A program made the position numbers and the translations under genes. Of a stretch of 28,288 nt of DNA, positions 1 to 8,548 are shown in pieces. The notes beneath the pieces were generated by a model. It did no database searches. It was not told the origin of the DNA and saw only the letters and a list, made by a program, of their open reading frames with translations. The DNA is from Ophiothrix spiculata (lineage: Eukaryota > Echinodermata > Ophiuroidea > Amphilepidida > Ophiotrichidae), in NCBI GenBank assembly GCA_000969725.1, contig JXSR01S042190.1; one strand, written 5' to 3'. How positions within the stretch are numbered: the stretch's first letter is position 1; the number at the start of each line of letters is the position of its first letter.

Positions 1-365
1 TACCAATATTCATAATGTGTAGTGAAGTTTTAAACACACTCTTTTTTGTACCCAAGACACCTATTATATACCTATAATAAAACTTTTCTCTTCTTTTTTA
101 AGTTTTTTAAATACCTTTCTCTGGATCTGGATTGGTCTGATTCTTAAAATACAGTGGCAAAAGGTTCAAAGGCCTAGATGCAAAACGTACAAGTATATAG
201 CAAATCTGAACTACTTTCCACTGCAGCAAAGCTCTCAAAAGCATGATGAGTTTACCTGCAGTAAGCTTAACACCATAATTGGGATCATGTGCCTGGCGAA
301 CCAGATGGTTTCATGTGTATCTATGAACTCTTGATGTTAGTTTTATTGTGCACTTTTGATGGTAT

Positions 366-430
366 CTTATGTGCACTTTTTACTTCAGTTAGATCTATGT
401 GTTTTACCTTGAAGGGACCTTATCAAGATA
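366..430 (+). repeat. Direct repeat, left copy (partner at 1769-1832)
   Basis: The block contains CTTTTTACTTCAGTTAGATC and TTACCTTGAAGGGACCTTAT. It recurs in the same orientation 1.4 kb away with a few substitutions. The pair brackets the palindrome repeat and the SINE. Origin unknown. Confidence 0.75.
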
Positions 431-746
431 GTTAAAGAGTAAAGCTGGTTTCAGAGTGTGTGTCAAGGTAGTCGTACAACCAGCCTTACATCAAAAATGA
501 TATATTGATTACCTTGACATGTCGCAACGACACATTATTTAGAGTTAGAAAAATTCAACTTTTCTTGCGACAGACCATTGCGGCAATATGCAAATGTGTC
601 GTGCTGCATTACAACAACTCCAAATTGCATATGCTTAGTCGTATGCTGCAACTACAAGCTTGGTTGTCTCAGAGCTGTGAAACTCGTATTCCCAAGCCAA
701 CAAAAGAAAGTGGTATAATCTACGCTCGGGTCAAAAGGTTAACAGT

Positions 747-1270
747 GTTTCAACAACTCACTGTATCTCTTTATACAGGAACGTACCGTTGTTGATTCGT
801 GATGAATCCACAGTTGATATTCAAATTAGCGCGTTACGCACCGCACGGCATTTACAGAAGTGCATTTATGCAGTACACAAAAATAGGCGCACTGATCATC
901 GCGCGTCGGGCCGCTATAGAGCGTGCAAAAGCCCAGTGCTTGGAAAAAAATGATAACGTCAAAGCAGCAAACATTCACAAATTAGCACTTTGCTTCAGAT
1001 AAGCTGAGTATTTTAAAAAGATGAGTAGGCCTAAGAAAAAGCATTTAGAATTTAATTCATACGTTTTCAGGAAGATTTTCGTTGTTGAAAGGTATTCAAA
1101 CACGCCACAGAGTTGTTCATCGCAAATCAACAACTCTGCATCCGATGCATCGGCATATTTTTATCACGCTCGGGTGGTTAAAGCCACCCTCGCGCGATAA
1201 AAATACGCAGACGCATGGATGCATCGTTGTTGATTAGCGATGAACAACTCTGTGGCGTGTTTGAATACCT
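747..1270 (+). mobile_element. Palindrome-bearing repeat, copy A (inverted partner at 23815-24340)
   Basis: This unit has a 343-bp body (747-1089) joined to a 181-bp palindrome (1090-1270). Its reverse complement at 23815-24340 has a body of 344 bp and a palindrome of 182 bp in the same order. Shared landmarks are GTTTCAACAACTCACTGTAT, GTTGTTGATTCGTGATGAAT, CGTTGTTGAAAGGTATTC and the whole palindrome. The body also holds a diverged half of the palindrome motif (GTTGTTGATT..GATGAA). Homology stops within a few bases of GTTTGAATACCTA on the palindrome side, so that is probably the element's true end. There is no target duplication and no transposase. The short open frames across it differ between copies and look non-coding. 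The family is unknown to me. Confidence 0.75.
1090..1270. repeat. Long palindrome (about 85-bp arms) in copy A
   Basis: The outer arm AGGTATTCAAACACGCCACA is matched exactly by its complement at the other end (TGTGGCGTGTTTGAATACCT). Pairing continues through GAGTTGTTCATCGC and, less perfectly, to the centre near 1180. The inner parts of the arms are not identical: the left has CTCTGCATCCGATGC, the right (reversed) CGATGCATCCATGCG. Confidence 0.9.
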
Positions 1271-1470
1271 AAATTATACGCGCTGTATACGCGCGATGCT
1301 AGCTAATCAGTTTGGCGTAATTTTTTATAAAGGACCGATTTGCTATAAAAATCAGCTGATTATTATAGCAAATCAATCCTGCTGGGTTGCGACACTTTTT
1401 CATAGGGGAGTTTCATCTCCCATTATATATAGACTCTCTGGTCGTCTGTCGCAATGACAGCTACTCTGAA
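1271..1470. repeat. Palindrome-rich module shared with 13267-13372
   Basis: Read on the minus strand it contains ACCAGAGAGTCT, ATATAATGGGAGATGAAACT, TGAAAAAGTG and AATAATCAGCTGATT. The first and last segments recur in the same order at 13267-13372. It also holds a 38-bp near-palindrome (about 1336-1374, GATTTGCTATAA to TTATAGCAAATC) and CGC-rich alternating sequence near 1278. Whether it belongs to the copy A element is unclear, because copy B lacks it. Confidence 0.6.
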
Positions 1471-1479
1471 TTGGTGAAA

Positions 1480-1768
1480 CCACATTTAGGTAAGGTAAAG
1501 GGGACAGCCTCTATTTACACAGGTTTGAGTGCCCATCTCACTTTCAAGGCGATTGGGCCAGACTCCACTTTTTGTTATATTTGCGGTGAGTGATCCCTAC
1601 ACCTCCTTCCTAGCGAGCCTGTTACCTTCCCAGCACTGAAGAATGCCGGTACCCATTTGACACCTGGGTGGAGAGGAGCACATGAGGGTAAGTATCTTGC
1701 TAAGGGACACTATTTGAATCCACAACGCTCAATGCCTGTGACTTATACCGCTAGGCCACACATGTCCC
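1480..1768 (-). mobile_element. tRNA-derived SINE, minus strand
   Basis: On the minus strand TGGCCTAGCGGT (1758-1747) fits the pol III A box. TGGATTCAAATA follows as a weakened B box (about 1725-1714). The gap between boxes is shorter than in a real tRNA, so this is not a functional tRNA. The body then continues through CTTAGCAAGATACTTACCCT, CTCCTCTCCACCCAGGTGTC and AATGGGTACC. A similar body motif recurs in many marine invertebrate SINEs as far as I recall. No clear A-rich tail or target duplication was seen. Confidence 0.55.
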
Positions 1769-1832
1769 TTGATGTACTTTTTACTTCAGCTAGATCTATG
1801 TGTCTTTACCTTGAGGGGACCTTATACAAAAT
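1769..1832 (+). repeat. Direct repeat, right copy (partner at 366-430)
   Basis: It contains ACTTTTTACTTCAGCTAGAT, TGTCTTTACCTTGAGGGGAC and CTTAT, the same order as the left copy with scattered differences. Confidence 0.75.
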
Positions 1833-1940
1833 TATCAAAAATAAACACAGATGCATTACTGCACAAAATATTTGATCCAGATGGATATCACCCTCTTTTT
1901 ACATAAAATTGAATACATAAAGCACATATGAATGCAAGAC

Positions 1941-2149
1941 TGACCCAAGTCCACTGTCTAAAATGACCCCTGCAAAGCATTACAAACACAAATACTGTAG
2001 AAAAATCATGTTTTATGTGGCAATTGGATTCATTGACTTATCCTGCGAGCCAAATTTTCATAACTTAAACATCAGACATACTGTGAAGTTTTGTTTTTGT
2101 TTTTTTCTTAAAAACTACCCAGAAAATTTACTCGAGTGGACTTGGGTCA
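1941..2149. mobile_element. Possible short MITE with 15-bp terminal inverted repeats
   Basis: TGACCCAAGTCCACT at 1941-1955 is repeated inverted as AGTGGACTTGGGTCA at 2135-2149. No target duplication is visible, so the call rests on the inverted pair alone. Confidence 0.4.
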
Positions 2150-2165
2150 CTCTTTCATTCCGAAA

Positions 2166-2200
2166 TTCAATTGGTAGGCAGAAACTGCCTACCAATTGAA
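2166..2200. repeat. Perfect 16-bp hairpin
   Basis: TTCAATTGGTAGGCAG and CTGCCTACCAATTGAA are separated by AAA. This is a perfect inverted repeat with a 3-nt loop, too short for a typical miRNA precursor. It may be a fossil end of an element. Confidence 0.8.
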
Positions 2201-2292
2201 AGTTTTAGGATATTAATGTATTGTGTAAAGAAAACTATTTGTACATAAAAAGCTTTAGTTGGTCCATCTCAGTGGTTTCAGATATTTCATTC

Positions 2293-2726
2293 CTTTCATA
2301 AAAAGTGTAGTTTGAAATTTTTACTTAATTTGAAATATCAATATATTCAACTTTCAATATTTTTTGTCAAACTGAAAACTGATAATCTTCAATCAAATTT
2401 AGTTCTTCAATAATTTGATTTTTATCTTCCTCAGCAATGCACTCTAAACATTGACTGAGGTTAGACGATCAGCTTTATTTACATGATCTATGTCAAGAAT
2501 ACTTCAACTTTCATAAAAGATAAGTGTAGTTTGACATTTTTACTAAATTTGAAATATCAATATATTCAACTTTCAATATTTTTTGTCAAATTGAAAACTG
2601 ATAATCTTCAAACAAATTTAGTTCTTCAATAATTCAATTTTTATCTTCCTCGGCAATGCACTCTAAACATTGACTGAGGTTAGACGATCTGCTTTATTTA
2701 CATGATCTATGTCAAGAATACTTCAA
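2293..2726. repeat. Tandem duplication, two units of about 215-219 bp
   Basis: Unit 1 (2293-2507) and unit 2 (2508-2726) match almost throughout, for example TTGAAATATCAATATATTCA, AATGCACTCTAAACATTGAC and TATGTCAAGAATACTTCAA. A handful of substitutions and a short indel separate them, so the duplication is moderately young. No coding potential. Confidence 0.93.
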
Positions 2727-3194
2727 ACTGAGAAGTATTCACAATATCACCCTGTAAGATAGGTCAATGGTACTTCACTGGGTGGGTACTTTATACCCTC
2801 GGTTCGAGGCTGACTTGGCTGGAGATGGTGTTTTTTTCTGTTCTTTTCTTCACTTTTTTTCTTATGTTATCAGCATGGCCCACTTCTCTTGTAAGAATTT
2901 TTCTAATTTCAATATACCCCATTTTTTTGTCTTTCTTAATAAAAAAAGAACTTTTGCAAGCTACATTTTCGAATAACCCCAAGACAGTTAATCTACCTGT
3001 TGCTGTACAAACTACTAGTATAACCCAAACCATTTAATATTACTAACCACTTATTTTATACAAGCTATAGCTCTGGTTCAGAGCTGAAACAGAGGAAAAG
3101 TGTTATAATTACTCTTACACCCTGGCTGTTCTAAATTTTATCTTATCCTCCCTATGATTTTTGATATTGGAGTATAAACCAGGAATTTCAATAT
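2727..3194. other. No recognised feature
   Basis: AT-rich intronic sequence with several T-rich tracts. Short open frames on both strands here are chance readings of low-complexity sequence. Confidence 0.6.
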
Positions 3195-3345
3195 CAGGCA
3201 TGAGAATGATTTTTCATTAAAATATTAGAATTTGGTAAAATTTAAGCAAAAAATCTCTAAAGTGGTTAAATCGAGCTCCAAATTATCTGAATTTGGATGA
3301 CAAAATATCTGAAATCAGATAATTATCTGAAGATTCTCATGCCTG
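3195..3345. mobile_element. 151-bp MITE with CAGGCATGAGAAT ends and 6-bp target duplication
   Basis: It begins CAGGCATGAGAAT and ends ATTCTCATGCCTG. CAATAT abuts both ends (3189-3194 and 3346-3351), so the target duplication appears to be 6 bp. The interior is AT-rich with palindromic TCAGATAATTATCTGA. It has the same length and end structure as the element at 21282-21432. CAG..CTG ends recall hAT, but hAT duplicates 8 bp, so the superfamily is left open. Confidence 0.8.
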
Positions 3346-4652
3346 CAATATTAGAGTAATCATCATAGAAAAGGAATGTTATCAGGGTAGTTTTTAAACC
3401 CAATATTGTTTTATCTTACAGCTTGCAAGGGAGGTTGGTCATGTTTCCAGAGGTGGTTTGTCATGATTGTTTGAGATTTATTTAACAGTATTTCACTGTA
3501 CTACAGTGTAAATATCAAACTTATTAATCCAGTGTTTTAAAGTGTAGCTTGCAAAGTTCTTTCTTGTAGTTTTGAAAATAGGGGAAAAAAGAAAAAACAG
3601 GCCATATTTTACTCTCTCCAGACTCAAAGTAGGAAAAACAAAAATAATTTTTTACCATCCCAAGACCTGTCAGCCTTGAATCAAGGCTAGGTACTTTAAC
3701 AGTTTTAAAGGAACACTGTTTATAGGGCCTGTATCTTCTAGGTATTTTGTTTGTTTGTTTGTTTTTAAATGATGAGACATCAGTTTTTAGAAAAGACCAG
3801 GAAACTGTTGCTGTTGTTGTTGAACATTTAAGGTATCATTTGATAATTTACTACTCCATTTTAAATACAAATCAAGCTATCATGAAAGTTTAGAATTTGG
3901 AGCAAGACTGTTCCAATTTAGAAAGGATAGCTTTGTAGTGATTTGTAGGCCACTCTAAAAAAATGGACTACTGCCATATTTTTCAAAGGGCACAGTTTAA
4001 TCCTGCAACGTGTTTGAAAATTTTAACTTGAAAACACAATTTCATTTTTTTTTGCATTATTTCTTACCTTAACATACTATCGTTAATTACATATGATAAA
4101 AAATATATCAGAACGCAACATTTTTTACCAGTTGGGAGGAAAAATAAAAAAGTTATCTTTACATTTCTCAGTGAAAATAGCCAGGTGGCTGTTGGTCAGA
4201 AAATAAGGACTTCAATGTACGCATCTTATATTTTGTGCAGAGATTGTGGCCTTCAATGCATGTGCCTTTGCGCAGCAATAAATGTTGAACGTGTGGGTGG
4301 ATGTACTGCATTAAACAAACCAAAACCAGGGATTGACTGTACCCTTAAATCTTTCACTCCGGAATAAAATTTTCACAATCCGTCCTATTAGGACAGACAC
4401 CTCACTTTATGATAGCATATGGTAATTGCCAGGGTTGTTCTCTTTGAATTAAAATGATGGTGCTAGATAGCTCTTTGTTTTAGCTGTTTCCTTGCGAATT
4501 TTCAACCAATTTGGTCTTGTAGTTTCTTTTTTAGAGCAATTTGAAAACATTGCGTCGAATGAGAAATTCCGGCCAATCGTGCACGCTTTTGCGGGCCGCT
4601 GTGAGCTGCTTGCCGGAGTGAAAGAGTTAGTAGATACATGATAATCCAGTGC
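3346..4652. other. No gene; simple repeat only
   Basis: Intronic AT-rich DNA. A short (TTTG)n tract lies near 3739-3765 and a GTT-rich tract near 3806-3821. No element ends or coding exon recognised. Confidence 0.6.
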
Positions 4653-4980
4653 TTAAGGGGTGAAAGCACATCACTCATTGTTTCATTTTTGCAAATTTAT
4701 TGTTTACCATAACTTTTGAACAAAGTGCTTAAAGTTAATAAAAGTATACATTTCCAGAAAGGAATTTTCACAAGGAACATGATGGTGATGTTGATTTTTA
4801 ACCAAAAATCACATTTTTTGAGAAAATCACAAAAACACATTTTTTGGCCATTTGGGTTTCCAACCAGCTAAATATAACATTTTTTGAAAAAAATGACCTA
4901 GGAATGGGTTTGTTCAAAAGTTATGGTACAAAATAAATTTGCAAAAATGCAACAATGAGTGATGTGCTTTCACCCCTTAA
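4653..4980. mobile_element. TTAA-flanked MITE with about 72-bp inverted repeats
   Basis: Left end TTAAGGGGTGAAAGCACATC and right end GATGTGCTTTCACCCCTTAA. The arms stay paired through ACTCATTG, TTTTTGCAAATTTAT and CATAACTTTTGAACAAA with few mismatches. TTAA on both sides suggests a piggyBac- or Kolobok-type target duplication. A TWA-type site cannot be excluded because the element's own ends are ambiguous by one base. Confidence 0.8.
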
Positions 4981-5028
4981 TACTCTAATAATTTACTAAT
5001 GCTTAATACTCTAATAATTTACTAATGG
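4977..5028. repeat. 26-bp tandem duplication starting in the MITE's right TTAA
   Basis: TTAATACTCTAATAATTTAC plus TAATGC is present twice, identical except that the second copy ends TAATGG. The first copy begins exactly with the TTAA that flanks the adjacent MITE. Confidence 0.85.
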
Positions 5029-5735
5029 GCTACTCTGATGAAATAGTATATGGTGAGGCCACTCTGAAAACCTCTGCAAAATCCTGAAATAAAATGTCAT
5101 GTTTAAAAATCCATATCAAGTCTCCATCTGAAGCATGTAGGCCTATGCTTTCTGTTCCCACAACCAGCAGAATCCACAAGCAATGTACCCTAAAAATGCT
5201 GACAATATAAATAAAGTAAAGCTCGTGTATAACTCCACGCAACACGTCTTAAGATTATCTCCAAGATCTTGATATCACAATGACAAATTGGTCTGACAAA
5301 TTGCCCGAGATAAAATCACAAATACAAGACTAAAACATGTTAAGCAGACCACAAGAATTTTAAATACCAATTTTGAAAGGGGATCTATTTTGAAACCTGC
5401 TGACCACCTAAACACAAGGCTCTGATAATTATCAAAGGACCTCAGGCCTATGTTTTGAAATTAGCCAACAAAGTCAAGTTCTCAAGGGCTGTGTTATTGT
5501 TGGTGTAAAATAAAAACCACCAGGATAAATAAAGCTGCATGCCCTTGGGTGAAGGAATAACTTTGCACAATCTTTATTCCATAAATATAAAAGTTCAAAC
5601 CTATATACTCAATAAACCTTGTACATGAAGTATGCAACAAGCAATCATACTCTGTTACGAGATCCACAGCATATCCCTTGTCTTCTACAACATTGTGAAC
5701 TGGTGGTTTTGATTACGAATACATTTCATAGCGGG
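5029..5735. other. No recognised feature
   Basis: AT-rich intronic sequence. No element ends, RNA gene or exon seen. Confidence 0.6.
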
Positions 5736-5913
5736 GGTTTACACGCATTTTGTAACATATAGGCAAAGCAATAATTTCTTGGAAAATATAAACAAAAATC
5801 CATAGTAGGGGTTGCATTTATAATCAATGGGGCCCTGCACTCTGGACTTTTGTTTACACTGTCCAATAAATTATTGCTTCTCCTATAGTTTTTGTAATGC
5901 ATAGTTTGGTTTA
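5736..5913. mobile_element. Hairpin MITE candidate with about 60-bp imperfect arms
   Basis: The left arm includes GCATTTTGTAAC, AAGCAATAATTTCTTGG and TATAAACAAAAATCC. The right arm, reversed, gives GCATTACAAAAAC, AAGCAATAATTTATTGG and TGTAAACAAAAGTCC. A 30-40 bp spacer with GGGGCCC lies between them. The ends and target duplication are not resolved. Confidence 0.6.
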
Positions 5914-5941
5914 TACTTTGAGTTAAGTTGATTGACTGTAA

Positions 5942-6175
5942 GGCCGCCAAGAATTTTTTTTGTTATGTTGCCCTCAGCGACCGACCCTATTCGAAAATTT
6001 AAAATAAAAATATTAGGGTCGTGAAAGCACCCAATTTTGCTCAGATTGGGTGTTTTTGGAAAAAAAATATTCTGAAAAAAGTGGAAAATGCACCCAAACT
6101 TGGTTTTCCGACCGACCGACTTGATTTTTCAGAAATCCCACTTAAGGGCAACACAACAATTAATTTTTTTTGGCC
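5942..6175. mobile_element. PIF/Harbinger-like MITE, 234 bp, TAA target duplication
   Basis: It begins GGCC after TAA (5939-5941) and ends GGCC before TAA (6176-6178). The inverted ends share a T-run and GTT.TGTTGCCCT (left about 5961-5975, right reversed about 6143-6160). A 3-bp TWA duplication with GG-starting ends is the PIF/Harbinger pattern. It lies 250 bp downstream of the astacin exon. No transposase. Confidence 0.72.
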
Positions 6176-6428
6176 TAATAAGAACGATAGGACATTTCAG
6201 GACACAAAAAAGACAAAAATAAGTTATAACCACAAATTTGACCAAAACTGTGGTTTGCTCTATATCATTTTAAATCTTATACACGAAACATTCATCTAGA
6301 TGTGATCCTTATAATAATAGTATGAAAATATAGAAAATAGCATAAAATATAGAAAATAAAAATAGTATGGAAATATTGGAAAGGCAATATTGTGCAAGCA
6401 AGCCCTTATCCGGGTGGTTTAAGCTTAC

Positions 6429-6549
6429 CCACAGGGTCGGTATGTGAATACAATATAGTTCTGGTGATCAGGCTCTCGCTCCACAAAGGTAATACAGGTG
6501 TAGTTTTCCCAGTGCCTCATGGCTTGCTTGAACATTGCACGCTGTGAAC
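6429..6549 (-). CDS. Tolloid/BMP1-like metalloprotease, exon with N-terminal part of astacin domain
   Basis: This 121-bp exon starts with GT, completing the Gly codon begun in the exon at 12756-12869. It encodes [18 protein letters not shown], then [20 protein letters not shown], then C and the first two bases of a Gly codon. The BMP1 counterpart is GSQRAVFRQAMRHWEKHTC followed by VTFLER and [10 protein letters not shown]. The Cys of NYTC matches the first conserved astacin-domain cysteine. The Cys of RPCG comes just before the vicinal CC typical of tolloids, which must lie in the next exon together with the zinc site HExxHxxGxxH. NYTC adds a second N-glycosylation sequon, absent in human BMP1 (KHTC). 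The acceptor is CTCCCTTACAG with a near-perfect branch sequence CTACTAAT 29 nt upstream; the donor is TGTGG/GTAAGC (phase 2 intron). I searched 1-6428 for the next exon's expected motifs and found none. Confidence 0.95.
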
Positions 6550-6585
6550 CTGTAAGGGAGACATCAAAACATGCACAATTAGTAG
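6550..6585 (-). promoter_or_regulatory. Branch point and polypyrimidine tract of the 6.2 kb tolloid intron
   Basis: On the minus strand CTACTAAT (complement of 6578-6585) is close to the ideal branch sequence TACTAAC. It lies 29 nt before the AG at 6551-6550. Between them are T-rich sequence and CTCCCTTACAG. This is a stronger than average metazoan 3' splice site. Confidence 0.7.
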
Positions 6586-6612
6586 CATTGGTTTCATTTT
6601 GAAGAAATGTTA

Positions 6613-6895
6613 GGCCGAAAACACTGATAGTCAGCCTCCAAACAAAATTTTCGCTATCAAACATTTGGTCGTGACGTCATTTTGACGAGTGACTCTAAAC
6701 AAAATAACTTCAACACCGAGTTGAGACCAAATAAAATTTCGCACTAGATTGCACATGTTATTGAATTGCCATATACATTGGACCAAATGTCTGTTATCCG
6801 TTCATACTTTAAATTCGATGGCAAATAATTGGTGACGTCACGACCAAATGTTTGGTAGGGAAAATTTTGTTTGGAGGCCGACTATGGTTTTGGCC
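6613..6895. mobile_element. PIF/Harbinger-like MITE, 283 bp, TTA target duplication
   Basis: TTA (6610-6612 and 6896-6898) flanks inverted ends of about 70 bp. The left has GGCCGAAAACACTGATAGTC; the right, reversed, has GGCCAAAACCATAGTCGGCC. Both arms then share CCTCCAAACAAAATTTTC and AAACATTTGGTCGTGACGTC. It sits just upstream (in gene sense) of the 6429-6549 exon, about 60 nt from its acceptor, inside the intron. Confidence 0.85.
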
Positions 6896-6898
6896 TTA

Positions 6899-8381
6899 GC
6901 CAGATTTTGTGATAATGAAAATATGCTAAGATGGGTACACAAGGAGCCCTGATTGGCATCTTTTATATTTATCAAATTTTCTTTTAAAAATGAAACTATA
7001 TGGATTTTACTATAAAGCTTTGTATCCTAAACAAATGTGGCTTGCCATATAGAAATATACTTTAACACTAAAAGAGCTGGAGGAAGAGAAGAAGAAAAAT
7101 AAATGAAATGAAATGAAAAGAAAGAATAATAAAGAAGTATGTTTAAAATTAGCCATTTATACATCAATTTTTAAAAAATCTTAAAATTACTGAGAAGACA
7201 GGCACCTCCCCAACAAAACATCCTGGTTTTATCCTGACCTACATGCATCCCATTTTAGCATATCTGGTAAGTTTTTGCTTTTCTCAAAATGAAAAATTAC
7301 TAGTTGAAATGATAAAATATAGCCAAGACAACCTTTTGTAATCATATGGTACACAAATGTCATGGCATTCATACAATATTCATGTTTCTTGATCATAAAT
7401 TTCTCCTCAACTGAACTTTTCACCCTTTTCTGGCCATGGCCAAGAATGCCATAGACTTGCTCCAAGTCTTTGATCAACATATTCCACTTCTGTCCCTGTC
7501 TTTGTCATTATTTGATCAGTTTGATAAAACACTGTAAATGGCTTCAATTTGTTTCTTTTCACAGGTTTTCCAATCAACAATAATATAAAAAATTACACAC
7601 CCAAAGTTTGATATGCCAGTATTCCAATATGAGCCCTTATGATTGACCAAAGTAACATGATGGTCACCTTGGCTATGACCCAACCATCCACTACCCAACA
7701 AAGTGTTTGTCAGATTGTCTATAAGATAACACAAGCATCAAAACATCCTGCATTCCTACCAAAACCATAATAACTCTAGGAATGGTCACTCCCTTAGGCC
7801 TAATGTCCAACAGATCAGTCCCTAAGTTCAGTTTCAAGTAGGAAAAAAGTGTGGTTAGACAGTTGTGATATGAATAGACAGGTGTTAGGTAAATTTAAGT
7901 GTGTACTGGTCAGTCATGATAAAGTTGTGTTTTGGGTACTATTAGGCCAATTGGTGTTGTCTTATCAAAAGTCATTTAAGGACAGGCTTTGTATCATAAT
8001 TGTGTCTACATCTGGATAAAAGTATTTCAGAATGGAGATATGAACTAAGTAAACATAAATAATGGTGTATGAAGGAAGTGAAAATAGAGTAAAACAACAG
8101 GGGATTGGGATATTGATATTGATACATATTAGTGAAAATAGACAATAAATGCCTTGAATCAAGGCTAAGAATGCCAAAGATGTTGGATGAAACAGTTGGG
8201 CAGCCTCCTGTACCCACACCTGTTCCTCGCATATGCTTACTGATCTCTTGGTCAAACCAATGATTATATCGGGGATTATATTGGCTCAATTGTGGCCTGG
8301 CAAAAATTATGCCAAATTATTTGAATTTCAGATGGAAAACAGAACTCAGCTCCCATATCTTTAATTGACAAGAAAAGATTC
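6899..8381. other. No recognised feature apart from low complexity
   Basis: Intronic AT-rich DNA. A purine-rich low-complexity tract of GAA/AAATG repeats lies at about 7079-7135. CCTTGAATCAAGG near 8152 is a short palindrome also found near 3675. No exon or element ends resolved. Confidence 0.6.
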
Positions 8382-8548
8382 CAGGCCCCAGAAAAAGGTT
8401 TCAGGGCGGGCAGGCAATTTTAGCCAATTTTAAAAGGGCACCAAGGCATTGACATGTTATAGCTGTATTCAGTTTTTAGGGCACCAAGGCAAATGGTAGG
8501 GGCACCTATGGCAAATAGCCTTATTGCCTTAGGTTATTTTGGGCTCTG
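8382..8548. mobile_element. hAT-like MITE candidate, 167 bp
   Basis: It starts CAGGCCCCAGAAAAAGG and ends, reversed, CAGAGCCCAAAATAACC. Inside, GGGCACCAAGGCA occurs twice. Ends of the CAG(R)GCCC type are common in hAT MITEs. The flanks show no clean 8-bp duplication, so it is old or misbounded. Confidence 0.5.

Larger units (their letters stand above)
1..6428 (-). other. Partial tolloid intron downstream of exon 6429-6549
   Basis: It starts with GTAAGC at 6428 on the minus strand and runs off the window. The next expected peptide (CCSYVG, then HELGH) is not encoded anywhere in 1-6428, so this intron is at least 6.4 kb. The first 360 bases show no feature I can name. Confidence 0.8.

Noticed and set aside
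505-1002. Open frames of 96 and 67 codons across copy A of the palindrome repeat
   Set aside because: No recognisable domain, and the inverted copy B does not preserve the frames.
366-1832. The two direct repeats as LTRs of a short retroelement
   Set aside because: About 64 bp is too short; no primer-binding site, polypurine tract or retroviral coding sequence lies between, and the interior is explained by other repeats.
2798-2812. B-box-like CGGTTCGAGGC, possible tRNA or SINE
   Set aside because: No A box at the right distance and no tRNA folding around it.
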